Positions 46,591 through 56,038 of a stretch of DNA of 64,000 nucleotides are shown piece by piece (the first letter of the stretch is position 1; the number at the start of each line of letters is the position of its first letter). Location: contig NZ_CH672387.1 in the NCBI RefSeq assembly GCF_000153465.1, positions 4,098,914-4,162,913 on the forward strand, written 5' to 3'. The DNA comes from Aurantimonas manganoxydans SI85-9A1 (GTDB lineage: Bacteria > Pseudomonadota > Alphaproteobacteria > Rhizobiales > Rhizobiaceae). Position numbers and translations under genes: made by a program. Under the pieces are notes generated by a model. It had not been told where the DNA came from. It saw only the letters and a list, made by a program, of their open reading frames with translations, and did not search any database.

Positions 46591-47412
46591 TCAGGACAGA
46601 TAGCCGAGCTGGGCGGCGAGGGCGACGGCGTGGGTGCGGTTGGACGCGTCGAGCTTGCGCTGGGCGGCCGTCAGATACTGCGAGATGGTGTATTCCGACA
46701 GGCTGAGGATGATGCCGATCTCGGACGACGTCTTGCCGAGCATGGCGAGCTTCAGGCAGTCGCGCTCGCGCACCGACAGGGGATTGTTGCGCCGGTTCTC
46801 CTCGAAGCGAGCCGCCGCCAGCATGCCGAACAGGGCAAAGGCGAAGAGATGCAGCTCGCGGATCGCCTCCGCCGGGAGGGCGCAGCTGCGCCCGGCGAAG
46901 GACAGGGCGCCGTTGAAGGCGGTGAGCCCGTGCACCGGGAAGAAGGCGCCAGCGAGGTATTCCGCCTCCATGAGCATGCGGGCCGCCGGCGACGGATCGG
47001 GCTCGTCGGCGCCGTAGAGCGTGTCGATGTCCCAGACGAAGGGCATGGGATCGGTCTTTAGGGCGCCCACGACCAGCTTGGAACGGTGCAGCCCGAGCTG
47101 TTCATAGGCCTGGCCGAAGCTCTCAGACCAGTTGGACAGGAGGAGCCGCGTCGCCGTCCCGCCATCGTCCGTCGAGGGGACCGACAGGACCGCGGCGTGG
47201 GAGAAGCCGAAATCCGTCGCCACGTCGCCGAGAAGCTGGGTCAGCGCGATCTCGTCCCAGGGCGGGGCGAGCCGGTTGAGACGGTCGAGCGCGCCGCTCA
47301 TGGCGCCCGGCACGGCCGCGCCGACATCCGCCTGGCCGCTTGCGCCGGGCAGTCTGTCGCTCAGGGCCGGGGCGCCCGCGGGGGCGCTCGTCGAACCGTT
47401 CGAAGATGGCAT
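46591..47412 (-). CDS. LuxR-family regulator with autoinducer-binding-like domain
   Basis: A 273-residue regulator. Residues about 50-200 form an autoinducer-binding-like domain (TDFGFSHAAVLSVPS, PFVWDIDTLYG, GAFFPVHGLTAFNGALSFAG), and the C-terminus has the LuxR helix-turn-helix LSVRERDCLKLAMLGKTSSEIGIILSLSEYTISQYLTAAQRKLDASNRTHAVALAAQLGYL. The start at 47412 (MPSSNGST) is chosen over 47475 because of composition and a GAGAGG upstream. No luxI-like synthase is nearby, so it may be a solo regulator sensing external signals. Confidence 0.8.
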   Translation of the reverse strand: MPSSNGSTSAPAGAPALSDRLPGASGQADVGAAVPGAMSGALDRLNRLAPPWDEIALTQLLGDVATDFGFSHAAVLSVPSTDDGGTATRLLLSNWSESFGQAYEQLGLHRSKLVVGALKTDPMPFVWDIDTLYGADEPDPSPAARMLMEAEYLAGAFFPVHGLTAFNGALSFAGRSCALPAEAIRELHLFAFALFGMLAAARFEENRRNNPLSVRERDCLKLAMLGKTSSEIGIILSLSEYTISQYLTAAQRKLDASNRTHAVALAAQLGYLS

Positions 47413-47690
47413 GATGGCACAGCCTCTCGCGATCTCTGAGGTCCGCCTCGCGCGCCTCCGCCGCGAATCGGACAAGGCTCATACTGGCCCCTCCGGGCCG
47501 AGGATTGAAGTCTTGACATGACGATCGGATGGTTTGCGTTTCCGGCTGCCGCGGGCGACCCGTCGCCAAGGGTGGCAGGATGGCGCCGCCACCCCCATCT
47601 AGCGGCGAGTTGCCATGGTGGCCGGCCCGGCCGACCCCCATCGATGCCAGCGTGTGTCGGCGCGGCCCGCCGGCCTGGAAAGAGATATCC

Positions 47691-48995
47691 ATGACAGATT
47701 TTTCCCCCCGCGAGATCGTCTCCGAGCTCGACCGCCACATCATCGGCCAGAAGGATGCCAAGCGCGCCGTCGCCGTCGCGCTGCGCAATCGCTGGCGGCG
47801 CCAGCAGCTCGAGGGGAGCCTGCGCGAAGAGGTGATGCCCAAGAACATCCTGATGATCGGACCCACCGGCGTCGGCAAGACCGAGATATCGCGCCGCCTG
47901 GCGCGGCTCGCCGGCGCGCCCTTCATCAAGGTCGAGGCCACCAAGTTCACCGAGGTCGGCTATGTCGGCCGCGACGTCGAGCAGATCATCCGCGACCTCG
48001 TCGAGATCGGCATCGGACTGGTGCGCGAGAAGAAACGCGAAGAGGTGAAGGCCAAGGCGCATCAGGGCGCCGAGGACCGGGTGCTGAACGCCCTGGTCGG
48101 CAAAACGGCGTCGCCGGCGACGCGCGATTCCTTCCGCAAGAAACTGCGCGCCGGTGAGCTCGACGACAAGGAGATCGACGTCGAGGTCTCCGACACGTCC
48201 AACCCGATGGGCGGCATGGACATTCCCGGCATGCCGGGTGCCAATATCGGCGTCCTCAATCTGTCGGAGATGTTCGGCAAGATGGGCCAGCGCACCAAGC
48301 AGCGCCGGACGTCGGTGCGCGAGAGCTACGATCTGCTGATCGGCGAGGAATCCGACAAGCTGCTGGATCAGGAGCAGCTGGTGCGCGAGGCGATCTCGTC
48401 GGTCGAGAACAACGGCATCGTCTTCCTCGACGAGATCGACAAGGTCGCCAACAAAGACGGCCAGAGCGGCGCCGGCGTCTCTCGCGAGGGCGTGCAGCGC
48501 GACCTGCTGCCGCTGGTCGAGGGCACCACGGTGGCGACCAAGCACGGCTCGGTGAAGACCGACCACATTCTGTTCATCGCCTCGGGCGCCTTCCATGTGT
48601 CGAAGCCGTCGGACCTACTGCCGGAGTTGCAGGGCCGGCTGCCGATCCGCGTCGAGCTGCGGGCGCTGACCAAGGAAGATTTCCGCCGCATCCTGACGGA
48701 AACCGAAGCCTCGCTGATCAAGCAGTATATCGCGCTGATGAAGACCGAGAATGTTGATCTGGTGATCACCGACGATGCCATCGACGCGCTGGCGGACACG
48801 GCCGTGGCGCTGAACGGCTCGATCGAGAATATCGGCGCACGGCGGCTGCAGACGGTCATGGAGCGCGTCCTCGACGACATCTCCTTCGAGGCGCCGGACA
48901 AGTCCGGCGAGAGCTGCACGGTCGATGCCGCCTATGTGCACAAGGCGCTGGACGGCATTGCCGGCGACACCGACCTGTCGCGCTTTATCCTCTAG
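47691..48995 (+). CDS. hslU: ATP-dependent protease HslU ATPase subunit
   Basis: A 434-residue AAA+ unfoldase of HslUV. It opens with [33 protein letters not shown], Walker A is [14 protein letters not shown], Walker [11 protein letters not shown], and the C-terminus ends LSRFIL, which docks in HslV. The I-domain lies between about 110 and 230. ATG at 47691 is preceded by GGAAAGAG. hslV is separate at 40268. Confidence 0.95.
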   Translation: MTDFSPREIVSELDRHIIGQKDAKRAVAVALRNRWRRQQLEGSLREEVMPKNILMIGPTGVGKTEISRRLARLAGAPFIKVEATKFTEVGYVGRDVEQIIRDLVEIGIGLVREKKREEVKAKAHQGAEDRVLNALVGKTASPATRDSFRKKLRAGELDDKEIDVEVSDTSNPMGGMDIPGMPGANIGVLNLSEMFGKMGQRTKQRRTSVRESYDLLIGEESDKLLDQEQLVREAISSVENNGIVFLDEIDKVANKDGQSGAGVSREGVQRDLLPLVEGTTVATKHGSVKTDHILFIASGAFHVSKPSDLLPELQGRLPIRVELRALTKEDFRRILTETEASLIKQYIALMKTENVDLVITDDAIDALADTAVALNGSIENIGARRLQTVMERVLDDISFEAPDKSGESCTVDAAYVHKALDGIAGDTDLSRFIL

Positions 48996-49004
48996 CCGAG
49001 GCGA

Positions 49005-49796
49005 TCAGGCGGCGGCACGGTCGGCCAAGCGGGGACAGAACGCCCGGCTGCGCATCGTGCCGTTGCGGCTGATCATCAGAACCGTGTCCGCGCTGACCAT
49101 CGTCCAGCGCTCGGCATCGTCGCAGGGCTCCGAGGCGATGACGACGCCCGCGCCTTCCCTGCGCCAGTAGAGCGAGGGCGGCGGGCCGTCGCTGGCCCAG
49201 CGATAGGCCCACAGCGTTTCGCCATCGGTGTGGATCGCGGCGAAGCGGACCGGTGCGATTTCGCCGGTGCGCGCGGCCGTCGCCTCGATCTCGGCCAGCG
49301 TCGCGGCGATGGCGCCGACCGGATCGGTTGCGAGACCCCGCCCGAGGGCAGACAAGAAGATCGCCTCGGAATCGCTGGTGCCCCGACGCCGCGGATAGAG
49401 CGCGTCCGGAATGAGGGCGTCGATCTGACGGCGCAGACGGGCGTAGCCGCCGATCTGGCCATTGTGCAGGAACAGGTGCCGGCCATCCGAAAAGGGATGG
49501 CAATTGGCCGTCGAGACCTCGCCATAGGTCGCCGAGCGCACATGGGCGACGAAGAGCGGCGCGCGGATCTGCCGGCACAGGGAAACGAGATTGGCATCCG
49601 ACCAGGCCGGCAGGATGGCGCGATAGACGCCGGGCTCCGGCCGCTCGCCATACCAGCCGATGCCGCAACCATCGCCGTTGACGACGGTCTTGGCTTCGCG
49701 GGCGGCCAGCGACTGCGAGATCAGCGAGGCACGCGGCTCGATCAGCAGGCGATCGAGAAAGACCGGCGGACCGGCATAGGCGAGAAGGCGGCACAT
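49005..49796 (-). CDS. Class II glutamine amidotransferase
   Basis: A 263-residue Ntn-type amidotransferase. It starts MCRLLAYAGPPVFLDRLL, where Cys2 becomes the N-terminal nucleophile after Met removal, and has NGDGCGIGWYGE, HVRSATYGEVSTANCHPF, FLHNGQIGGY and GTSDSEAIF. It resembles YafJ/EgtC-like proteins. EgtC removes glutamate in ergothioneine synthesis, but no other egt genes are in the window, so the substrate is open. Convergent with hslU. Confidence 0.85.
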   Translation of the reverse strand: MCRLLAYAGPPVFLDRLLIEPRASLISQSLAAREAKTVVNGDGCGIGWYGERPEPGVYRAILPAWSDANLVSLCRQIRAPLFVAHVRSATYGEVSTANCHPFSDGRHLFLHNGQIGGYARLRRQIDALIPDALYPRRRGTSDSEAIFLSALGRGLATDPVGAIAATLAEIEATAARTGEIAPVRFAAIHTDGETLWAYRWASDGPPPSLYWRREGAGVVIASEPCDDAERWTMVSADTVLMISRNGTMRSRAFCPRLADRAAA

Positions 49797-49893
49797 CGGA
49801 CGGCGACACCACTGAAACGGGCGCCGCAGCAGCGCCTTCGCCCGCAGTCTCCGGCCGGTATGGTAAACAAAGGCTTAAAGCCGATGCCCACCC

Positions 49894-49909
49894 TGTTTCA
49901 CGTGAGTCT
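49894..49909. promoter_or_regulatory. Degenerate parS-like site
   Basis: TGTTTCACGTGAGTCT matches parS at 13 of 16 bases, the left half perfectly. It is intergenic between the amidotransferase and the xre gene. Confidence 0.45.
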
Positions 49910-49926
49910 TCCCCGGGTGCCTGCGT

Positions 49927-50325
49927 TCAGCGGCGGCGGCGACGGGCCCGCAGGGCGTCTTCGGCCCGGGTGGCGGCCTCTTCCAGCTCGGCGCGCAGGC
50001 GCTTCAGATCCGCTTCGGGCAGGATGGCGATGGTTTCGGCCAGCCGGTTGGCCAGTGCCGTCGCATCGGGGCCGAGGCCGGCCGTTTCGACCGTGACCTT
50101 GGGATGCGAGAGTTCGGCCAGACGCTCCAGCTCCTCGGCGTCGTCCCAGATGACGTTGAGATAGCCGATGATCCGCTGCAGCAGATCCCAGGTCGGTCGG
50201 CCACGGCGGCCGTGCTCCAGCGCCGAGAGATAGGCGCTGGAAACCCCGAGCGCCGCCGCCATCTGGCTCTGGGTGACACCGCGCTCCTTGCGGAATGCCC
50301 GGACCTTTTCGCCGAAGGGGGTCAT
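49927..50325 (-). CDS. XRE-family helix-turn-helix regulator
   Basis: A 132-residue protein. The Cro/cI-type HTH is MTPFGEKVRAFRKERGVTQSQMAAALGVSSAYLSALEHGRRGRPTWDLLQRI, followed by a helical oligomerisation region and a basic end. ATG at 50325 overlaps the smr gene stop by four bases, so it is the last gene of the timA, mltA, smr, xre operon. Confidence 0.85.
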   Translation of the reverse strand: MTPFGEKVRAFRKERGVTQSQMAAALGVSSAYLSALEHGRRGRPTWDLLQRIIGYLNVIWDDAEELERLAELSHPKVTVETAGLGPDATALANRLAETIAILPEADLKRLRAELEEAATRAEDALRARRRRR

Positions 50326-50885
50326 CCGAACCGCCTGACGCGCACATAGAGCGCACCATCGCCGCCATGATGGCGCTCGGCGCTGTCGAAGCCGGAGACG
50401 AGCGGGCGGAATTCCGGACTGCCGAACCACATGGGCACGACCCGGCGCAGGACGCCGCGCGAGCCGAAATGCCCGCCCGATCCGCCCCGTCCGGTGATCA
50501 CCAGCACATGGCGCAGGCCCATGGCCTGGGACTGGCGCAGGAAGCTCACCAGCGCGTCATGGGCGACGCCCTGGGTCATCTCGTGCAGATCGATCCGCGC
50601 CTCGATGGGCAGCCGCCCCTTGGAGATCTTGCGGCGGGTCGGACGCTCGAACGGGTGCTGCGTCAGTCGCGGCTGTGGCGGCGGCTGCCGGATCGGCGCC
50701 GGCAGGGCGGGAGCTGCCGTCTTCGAACCCTTGCGACCGACCGGTGGCGGCGCAGCCGGGAGTTCCGGTGCGTCCTCGGGCGGCATCTGCGGATGCGACT
50801 TGCCCTTCAGCGGCACCGCCGAGCGGGCGACGCTGGCCCACAGGCGCGCATCCTCGACGCTGAGCGTGCGACGACGGCGCTTCAT
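50322..50885 (-). CDS. Smr-domain protein
   Basis: A 187-residue protein. A basic, proline-rich N-terminus of about 90 residues precedes the Smr domain: RIDLHEMTQGVAHDALVSFLRQSQAMGLRHVLVITGRGGSG. Smr domains are nucleases or nucleic-acid binders linked to MutS2-type functions and ribosome rescue. ATG at 50885 overlaps the mltA stop (ATGA). Confidence 0.88.
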   Translation of the reverse strand: MKRRRRTLSVEDARLWASVARSAVPLKGKSHPQMPPEDAPELPAAPPPVGRKGSKTAAPALPAPIRQPPPQPRLTQHPFERPTRRKISKGRLPIEARIDLHEMTQGVAHDALVSFLRQSQAMGLRHVLVITGRGGSGGHFGSRGVLRRVVPMWFGSPEFRPLVSGFDSAERHHGGDGALYVRVRRFG

Positions 50886-51991
50886 CGGACGAGGCGAGCC
50901 GCCAGCGCCGGCGGCACGAGAATGGTGAAGTCGGCGGCATGGCGAATTCGCCCGGCGATCCGACCGGCCGCATCGCCCGAGCCGACGAAGATGTCGGCCC
51001 GGGCCGGGCCGAGAATGGCCGAGCCGGTGTCCTGCGCCACCATCAGGCGGCGGAACGGTACGCCGTCGATGGCAAGATCCGGCGCCGCGATAAAGTAGGG
51101 CACGCCGAAGGTCGCCAGTTCGCGGTCGACGGCGATGGAGGCCAGCGGCGTCAGCGGCACCTTGGCGGCGCCGACGGGACCCAGCACGGGATCCTCCACC
51201 GGCGTCTCGCGGAAGAAGATGAAGGAGCGGTTGCGGTCGAACAGGCTGCGCACGCGATCCGGATGCGCCGCCAGCCACGCCCTGATGCCGTCCATGTCGG
51301 CTTCGGCGAGGGTCAGCTCGCCCTCGTCCACCAGGATACGGCCGATGGCGGTGAAGCGGTGCCCAGTCTTGGCGGCATAACCGACGCGGACCTGCCGGCC
51401 ATCCTCATAGGCAAGGCGCGCCGAGCCCTGGATATGGATGAAGAACGCGTCGACCGGGTCGGCCAGCCAGGCGATCTCGAGGCCCATGCCGTCCAGCGCG
51501 CCCGCCTCGATGGCGGCGCGGTCGGCATATTCCTCCAGAAGGCCGCAAGGCTTGCGGCGGGCGAAGCGGAAATAGGGATCGAGACCGGGCGGCCGCGAAA
51601 CGTCGTCGATCTTCACGAGATCCGGCGGCGGGGCATACAGGGGAAAGCGGTAGCGTTCGGTGCGCACCGGCGAGCCGGCGACGACGGGCTCGTAATAGCC
51701 GGTGACGAAGCCGGATTGAGCCGCTTCCGCTTCGTCGGGACGGATATGCAGCGGCTCGAAGTGGCGTTCGAAGAAGGCGCGGGCCTCGGCCTGGCCCAAC
51801 GCGCCGGTCACTTGCAGCGCGGCGCGGGCGGCCTCGGCAAACGCATCGGCGTCGATCCCGAGCGACCCGGTGGGAAAGCTGCCCTGTTCGAGCCGGGCCG
51901 CACTGGCGCGAAAGGCCGACAGCGCCGATGCATGATCAGCGCCGTCCCAGCCCTCCAGATCCGACCATTGCCGGCGAACGAATGCCGTCAT
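50882..51991 (-). CDS. mltA: Membrane-bound lytic murein transglycosylase A (MltA)
   Basis: A 369-residue protein with the MltA fold: SGFVTGYYEPVVAGSPVRTERYRFPLYAPPP, the 3D domain IHIQGSARLAYEDGRQVRVGYAAKTGHRFTAIGRILV and the conserved LMVAQDTGSAILGPARADIFVGSGDAAG with catalytic Asp. It cleaves peptidoglycan glycan strands. It begins MTAFVRRQW and has no visible signal peptide or lipobox, which is unusual for an enzyme acting outside the membrane; the start may be further upstream or export atypical. Confidence 0.9.
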   Translation of the reverse strand: MTAFVRRQWSDLEGWDGADHASALSAFRASAARLEQGSFPTGSLGIDADAFAEAARAALQVTGALGQAEARAFFERHFEPLHIRPDEAEAAQSGFVTGYYEPVVAGSPVRTERYRFPLYAPPPDLVKIDDVSRPPGLDPYFRFARRKPCGLLEEYADRAAIEAGALDGMGLEIAWLADPVDAFFIHIQGSARLAYEDGRQVRVGYAAKTGHRFTAIGRILVDEGELTLAEADMDGIRAWLAAHPDRVRSLFDRNRSFIFFRETPVEDPVLGPVGAAKVPLTPLASIAVDRELATFGVPYFIAAPDLAIDGVPFRRLMVAQDTGSAILGPARADIFVGSGDAAGRIAGRIRHAADFTILVPPALAARLVR

Positions 51992-52006
51992 CGTCGCCGC
52001 TCCGGC

Positions 52007-52723
52007 TCACGCGTCTTCGGACTCGGTCCCGGCCAGCTTCCAGTTCGGATCGCGCGAGCGCGTGTCGCGGGCGAAGGTCCACACGTCCTTGACCTCGACG
52101 ACCGTTTCCAGATCGCCGTCGACCACGGTCTCGTCGGGCTTCACGACGGCCGAAATGACCTGCGCGACGATGCGCAGGGTGACCATCGCCTCGCGGTCCT
52201 TCTGCTCGGCCCCGACAATCGTGGCGTCGTCGATGCCGACGAAGGAGAACTGCATGCGCTCGTCGCGCTGCTCGCGCTCGCTGATCGCCTGCTCGAAGCC
52301 CTGGTAGACATCCGGGGACAGGAGGTTCTTGAGAAGCTTGCGGTCGCCATCGGCAAAGGCGGTCACGATCATTTCATAGGCGACCTTGGCACCGTCCAGG
52401 AATTCCTTCGGGTCGAAGGACGGATCGGCGTCGCGGATCCGGCGCAACTCGGCATTCACCGGTGTGCCCGGCTTGGCGACCTTGTCGATCGCCTCATAGG
52501 GGGTGGCCGCCGGTGCCGCCTCGCCTTCGATCTCGGTGCCGCCGCGGCGGTTCGGCAGGGTCACGACATTGTCGTTGCGCGCCGCGTCGTCGCGCGGCGC
52601 ATCCCGGCGCGAATAGGGGTCGAAGGGCGGGCGCTCGTTGCCCGTACGCTTGCCCAGAACGCTTCGCAGCTGAAACAGGACGATCGCCGCAACAATGATA
52701 AAGAAGATCGTCCCAAAACTCAT
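52007..52723 (-). CDS. TimA/Tim44-like inner membrane protein
   Basis: A 238-residue protein: a single N-terminal helix (GTIFFIIVAAIVLFQLRSVLG), a flexible acidic/basic linker, and a Tim44 domain from about 95 (DPSFDPKEFLDGAKVAYEMIVTAFADGDRKLLKNLLSPDVYQGFEQAISER... and VTLRIVAQVISAV). It is the bacterial relative of mitochondrial Tim44, found next to fxsA and secB in alphaproteobacteria. First gene of a four-gene operon, divergent from fxsA. Confidence 0.87.
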   Translation of the reverse strand: MSFGTIFFIIVAAIVLFQLRSVLGKRTGNERPPFDPYSRRDAPRDDAARNDNVVTLPNRRGGTEIEGEAAPAATPYEAIDKVAKPGTPVNAELRRIRDADPSFDPKEFLDGAKVAYEMIVTAFADGDRKLLKNLLSPDVYQGFEQAISEREQRDERMQFSFVGIDDATIVGAEQKDREAMVTLRIVAQVISAVVKPDETVVDGDLETVVEVKDVWTFARDTRSRDPNWKLAGTESEDA

Positions 52724-52909
52724 TGCGCGTCGTCACCCCTAGTGGCCGGTCAAGTCATCCGCCGTCATATAGAGACGAGGGGCGACGCATTCAAATTTGT
52801 TTCCGCAGTTCCTATGTCCTGATGCGGCGGCCAAACCGCACATGTCCGGCCGCGGGCCCGCAAAGGCGGGCCTCGGCCATCGAACGGCCGCGCAAGGAGA
52901 AGACGGACC

Positions 52910-53449
52910 ATGCCCTTCGCCCTGATACCCTTTCTGCTGCTCGCCATCCCGATCCTGGAGATCGCGGTGTTCATCCTGGTGGGCAATGCCATCGGCCTGT
53001 GGCCGACGCTGGGTCTCGTCATCCTGACCGCCGTGATCGGCTCGATCCTGTTGAAACAGCAGGGCATTTCGACGCTGGCCCGTATCCAGACCGAGATCGG
53101 CGCCGGCCGCGTGCCGGGCCGCGATCTCGTCAGCGGCGTGATGATCGCCATGGCCGGCGTCCTCCTGCTGACCCCGGGCCTCGTCACCGACGCGCTCGGC
53201 TTCCTGCTGTTCGTGCCGGGCGTTCGCTCGCGCATCTTCGACTTCCTGAAATCCCGCGTCGTCGTCGTCGGCCAGAACAGCTTCGGGTCAGGCATGGGCG
53301 GGCAGCCGCGCCGCGAACCGCCCTATGCGGCCGGTCCCGACGTCGTCGATCTGTCAGGCGAGGAATTTCGCCGCGGGCCCGATCCGGCATCGCCCTGGCA
53401 CGAGCCGGAGGATGGCGATGGCGGGACCAACGGTCGCCGCCTGCATTGA
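52910..53449 (+). CDS. fxsA: FxsA family membrane protein
   Basis: A 179-residue protein. The FxsA core is FLLLAIPILEIAVFILVGNAIGLWPTLGLVILTAVIGSILLKQQGISTLARIQ, with two membrane helices, and LLLTPGLVTDALGFLLFVPGVRSRI. The C-terminal 60 residues are cytoplasmic and low in order. FxsA overproduction affects phage exclusion in E. coli; its normal role is unclear. AAGGAG precedes the ATG at 52910. Confidence 0.9.
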   Translation: MPFALIPFLLLAIPILEIAVFILVGNAIGLWPTLGLVILTAVIGSILLKQQGISTLARIQTEIGAGRVPGRDLVSGVMIAMAGVLLLTPGLVTDALGFLLFVPGVRSRIFDFLKSRVVVVGQNSFGSGMGGQPRREPPYAAGPDVVDLSGEEFRRGPDPASPWHEPEDGDGGTNGRRLH

Positions 53450-53640
53450 GCGGGTGACGCGGATGCCGGGCCGCTTGCGCCCGGCCGCGGATCGTCTTGT
53501 TCTGATGCCCCCCGCGTGATAGCGCTCGCCCCCGTGTTTTTCCTGCCGGACGGACCGTCGGCCCCTCCGGCTCTTCACCCGGCACGAGCGCGCGAACAGG
53601 CGCCGGCCCTGCCGGGTCATCAGCGATACGGGAGCAGACC

Positions 53641-54159
53641 ATGTCCGAGACCAACGATCTGAATGCGACGAATGGCGGCAACGGCGCCGGCGGCGACGAG
53701 AACGCCAACCCGCCCCGCATCAACATCCTGACGCAGTATATTCGCGACCTCTCCTTCGAGAGCCCGAACGCACCGGGTGTCCTGCGCGGCCAGACCAAGG
53801 CGCCGAACATCAATATCGGCGTCAATGTCGGTGCCAACCCGATCCAGGGTTCGGACGGCGACTACGACGTGCGCCTGACGCTGAACGCCAAGGCCGGCGA
53901 AGGCGAAGACATGATGTTCGCCGTCGAGCTGGAATATGGCGGCGTCTTCAAGCTGCAGAACTTCCCGCAGGAGCATCTCCTGCCGGTGCTGTTCATCGAG
54001 TGCCCGCGCCTGCTGTTCCCCTTCGCGCGCCAGGTGATGGCCGACATCACCCGCAATGGCGGCTTCCCGCCGCTGATGATCGACCCGATCGACTTCGCCC
54101 AGCTGTTCCAGCAGCGCATGGCCGAAGAGCGCGCTCGCCAGCAGGTTCAGCCCAGCTAA
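53641..54159 (+). CDS. secB: Protein-export chaperone SecB
   Basis: A 172-residue cytosolic chaperone keeping precursors unfolded for SecA. After an acidic/Asn-rich start comes the SecB fold: [105 protein letters not shown]. An intrinsic terminator follows. Confidence 0.95.
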   Translation: MSETNDLNATNGGNGAGGDENANPPRINILTQYIRDLSFESPNAPGVLRGQTKAPNINIGVNVGANPIQGSDGDYDVRLTLNAKAGEGEDMMFAVELEYGGVFKLQNFPQEHLLPVLFIECPRLLFPFARQVMADITRNGGFPPLMIDPIDFAQLFQQRMAEERARQQVQPS

Positions 54160-54183
54160 GCTGCGGTCTCAGAACACAAGAGG

Positions 54184-54217
54184 ACGCCGGCAGCCCATCG
54201 GGTTTGCCGGCGTTTTT
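54184..54217 (+). terminator. Terminator after secB
   Basis: ACGCCGGCA (54184-54192) pairs with TGCCGGCGT (54205-54213) then TTTTC. Also serves the convergent dnaQ end. Confidence 0.85.
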
Positions 54218-54250
54218 CATGGTGCGCCTGTCTGGTGAATGCGGCCGGGC

Positions 54251-54970
54251 TCAGCCCGGGGACGCCTCGGCCTCCGGCCGCTCCAGATAGTTCCACCAGA
54301 TCGCCTCGTCGCCAAGGGTGGAGACGAAGGCACGGTGCCGCACGATCTCGTCCTGCGACAGGCGCGACGGCAGCGGCACGGGCCGCGGCGCGATCCGCCA
54401 GACATTGCCGTCGGCATCCTCGTGGGCATCTTCCTCGACAGCCAGGCCCAGTGCCGCCTGCCGGCCGCCGATCAGCTCGATATAGACTTCCGCCAGAAGC
54501 TCGGAATCGAGCAGGGCGCCATGCTTGTCTCGGCGCGAGGTGTCGACCGAAAAGCGCGAGCAGAGTGCGTCGAGCGTTGCCGGCGCCATGGGGAACTTGC
54601 GCCGCGCCATGGGCAGGGTGTCGATCACGACGCTCGGATCGATCGGCGGCTGGTCGATGCGCTTCAGTTCGGCATTGAGGAAGCGGACGTCGAAGGCGGC
54701 GTTATGGGCGATCAGCTTGGCACCGGAAAAGAACTCCAGGAACTCGTCCGCGATCTCGGAGAACAGCGGCTTGTCGGCCAGGAAGTCGTCGGAAATACCA
54801 TGCACGTCGAAGGCGGCCGGGTCGACCTTGCGGCCCGCCGGACGGATGAAGGCGTGGTAGTTCTTGCCGGTCGGAATGTGGTTCCACAATTCCACCCCGC
54901 CGATCTCGATGACCCGCTCGACATCCGGATCAAGGCCGGTGGTTTCGGTATCGAAGACGATTTCGCGCAT
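54251..54970 (-). CDS. dnaQ: DNA polymerase III epsilon subunit (proofreading)
   Basis: A 239-residue 3'-5' exonuclease. Exo I is EIVFDTETTGLDPDVERVIEIGGVEL, exo II LIAHNAAFDVRFLNAEL, exo III HGALLDSELLAEVYIEL (Asp and His of the DEDDh class). It removes misincorporated bases during replication. ATG at 54970. The gene lies near the origin as in relatives; a LexA-type box lies about 96 bases upstream. Confidence 0.93.
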   Translation of the reverse strand: MREIVFDTETTGLDPDVERVIEIGGVELWNHIPTGKNYHAFIRPAGRKVDPAAFDVHGISDDFLADKPLFSEIADEFLEFFSGAKLIAHNAAFDVRFLNAELKRIDQPPIDPSVVIDTLPMARRKFPMAPATLDALCSRFSVDTSRRDKHGALLDSELLAEVYIELIGGRQAALGLAVEEDAHEDADGNVWRIAPRPVPLPSRLSQDEIVRHRAFVSTLGDEAIWWNYLERPEAEASPG

Positions 54971-55389
54971 GAGGGCTCCCGCTGACGGCCCCTTTTCCGT
55001 GACCGGAAGACGCGAGACAAGAGCTTGCCGGCATCCGCTCGAAGTATCCCCGAGCTTCGATGCATGTTCACTTTATGTTCTTACAGAGTATCGCGTGAGT
55101 GCTGGCGTTCTCTGCATGATGTTCGCCAGTTCCCGTTACGGGCTCGTCGCATGACCCAGGGCAAGCACATCGGCCCGGCGTCAGTGGAAGAATTCTGTTG
55201 GGGGCATGGCGACGGCGCCGTCTGATCGCAGGCTTCGCGATGCGATGGCGCAGGATGCTATCGGACTCGTGAACCGCGAGCCTTGCCGGGCCAGGCGCGC
55301 GCGCAACCGTCGGGCTGTGCATTTCCTTGCGTCCGAAGCCGGCCCGTCCTGATCGCGGCCGCCTGACGGAGCGGCGACCGCGAACGGCG
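54971..55389. promoter_or_regulatory. dnaQ upstream region
   Basis: 419 bases between coaE and dnaQ. It holds the dnaQ promoter and the LexA box at 55066-55080. A 19-codon frame from GTG 55095 is present but has no good ribosome site. I see no RNA gene. Confidence 0.4.
55066..55080. promoter_or_regulatory. Candidate SOS box (alphaproteobacterial LexA site)
   Basis: GTTCACTTTATGTTC fits the direct-repeat pattern GTTC-N7-GTTC bound by LexA in alphaproteobacteria, with an AT-rich spacer. It is oriented symmetrically between dnaQ (minus) and any plus-strand transcript. Confidence 0.55.
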
Positions 55390-55974
55390 TCAGCCGGCGG
55401 CGTGGCGCATGATGATGGCGGTCACGGCGAGGCGCGCGGCCTCCATGCCATTTCCGGTGTCGATGACATAGTCGGCGCGTTCGCGCTTGTCGGCATCGGG
55501 CATCTGGCGGGCCATCAGCGACGCGAACTTCGCCTCGCTCATCTCCGGTCGAGCGAGCACGCGCTCACGCTGGATCTCCGGGCTGGCGGTCACAACCAGC
55601 GTCTTGTCGCATCGCTTGTCGGCGCCGGTTTCGAACAGCAGCGGAATGTCGAGAACCGCCAGCGCTGCTCCGGACCGGCGGGCGCTATTCAGGAAGGTGC
55701 GCTCCTCTTCGCCGACCAGCGGATGGACGATCGCCTCCAGGCGGCGCATCGCGCCCGGATCGTCGACGACCCTTGCCGACAGCGCCTTGCGATCGACCAC
55801 ACCGTCGACGACGGTGCCGGGAAAGGCAGCCTCGATCAGCGGCGCGGCGCGTCCGGCATAGAGGCGATGGACGGCGGCGTCGGCATCGTGGACGGGCACG
55901 CCCCGTTCCGCGAACATCGCCGCGGTGGTGGACTTGCCCATGCCGATGGAGCCGGTGAGGCCGAGCACGATCAT
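55390..55974 (-). CDS. coaE: Dephospho-CoA kinase
   Basis: A 194-residue kinase, last step of coenzyme A synthesis. It has [39 protein letters not shown] (P-loop GSIGMGKST), [33 protein letters not shown] and [24 protein letters not shown] at 55974 is used; a longer frame from 56013 begins with TTG. Downstream of aroE on the same strand. Confidence 0.93.
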   Translation of the reverse strand: MIVLGLTGSIGMGKSTTAAMFAERGVPVHDADAAVHRLYAGRAAPLIEAAFPGTVVDGVVDRKALSARVVDDPGAMRRLEAIVHPLVGEEERTFLNSARRSGAALAVLDIPLLFETGADKRCDKTLVVTASPEIQRERVLARPEMSEAKFASLMARQMPDADKRERADYVIDTGNGMEAARLAVTAIIMRHAAG

Positions 55975-56038
55975 CGGCTGCACCACAGGCCCGCGAAATC
56001 GCGCGTCAGGCAATGTGTATGAATCGCAGAATTTCTGC

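Noticed and set aside
55095-55154. 19-codon frame after the LexA box
   Set aside because: GTG start without a clear ribosome site; too short to support without other evidence.
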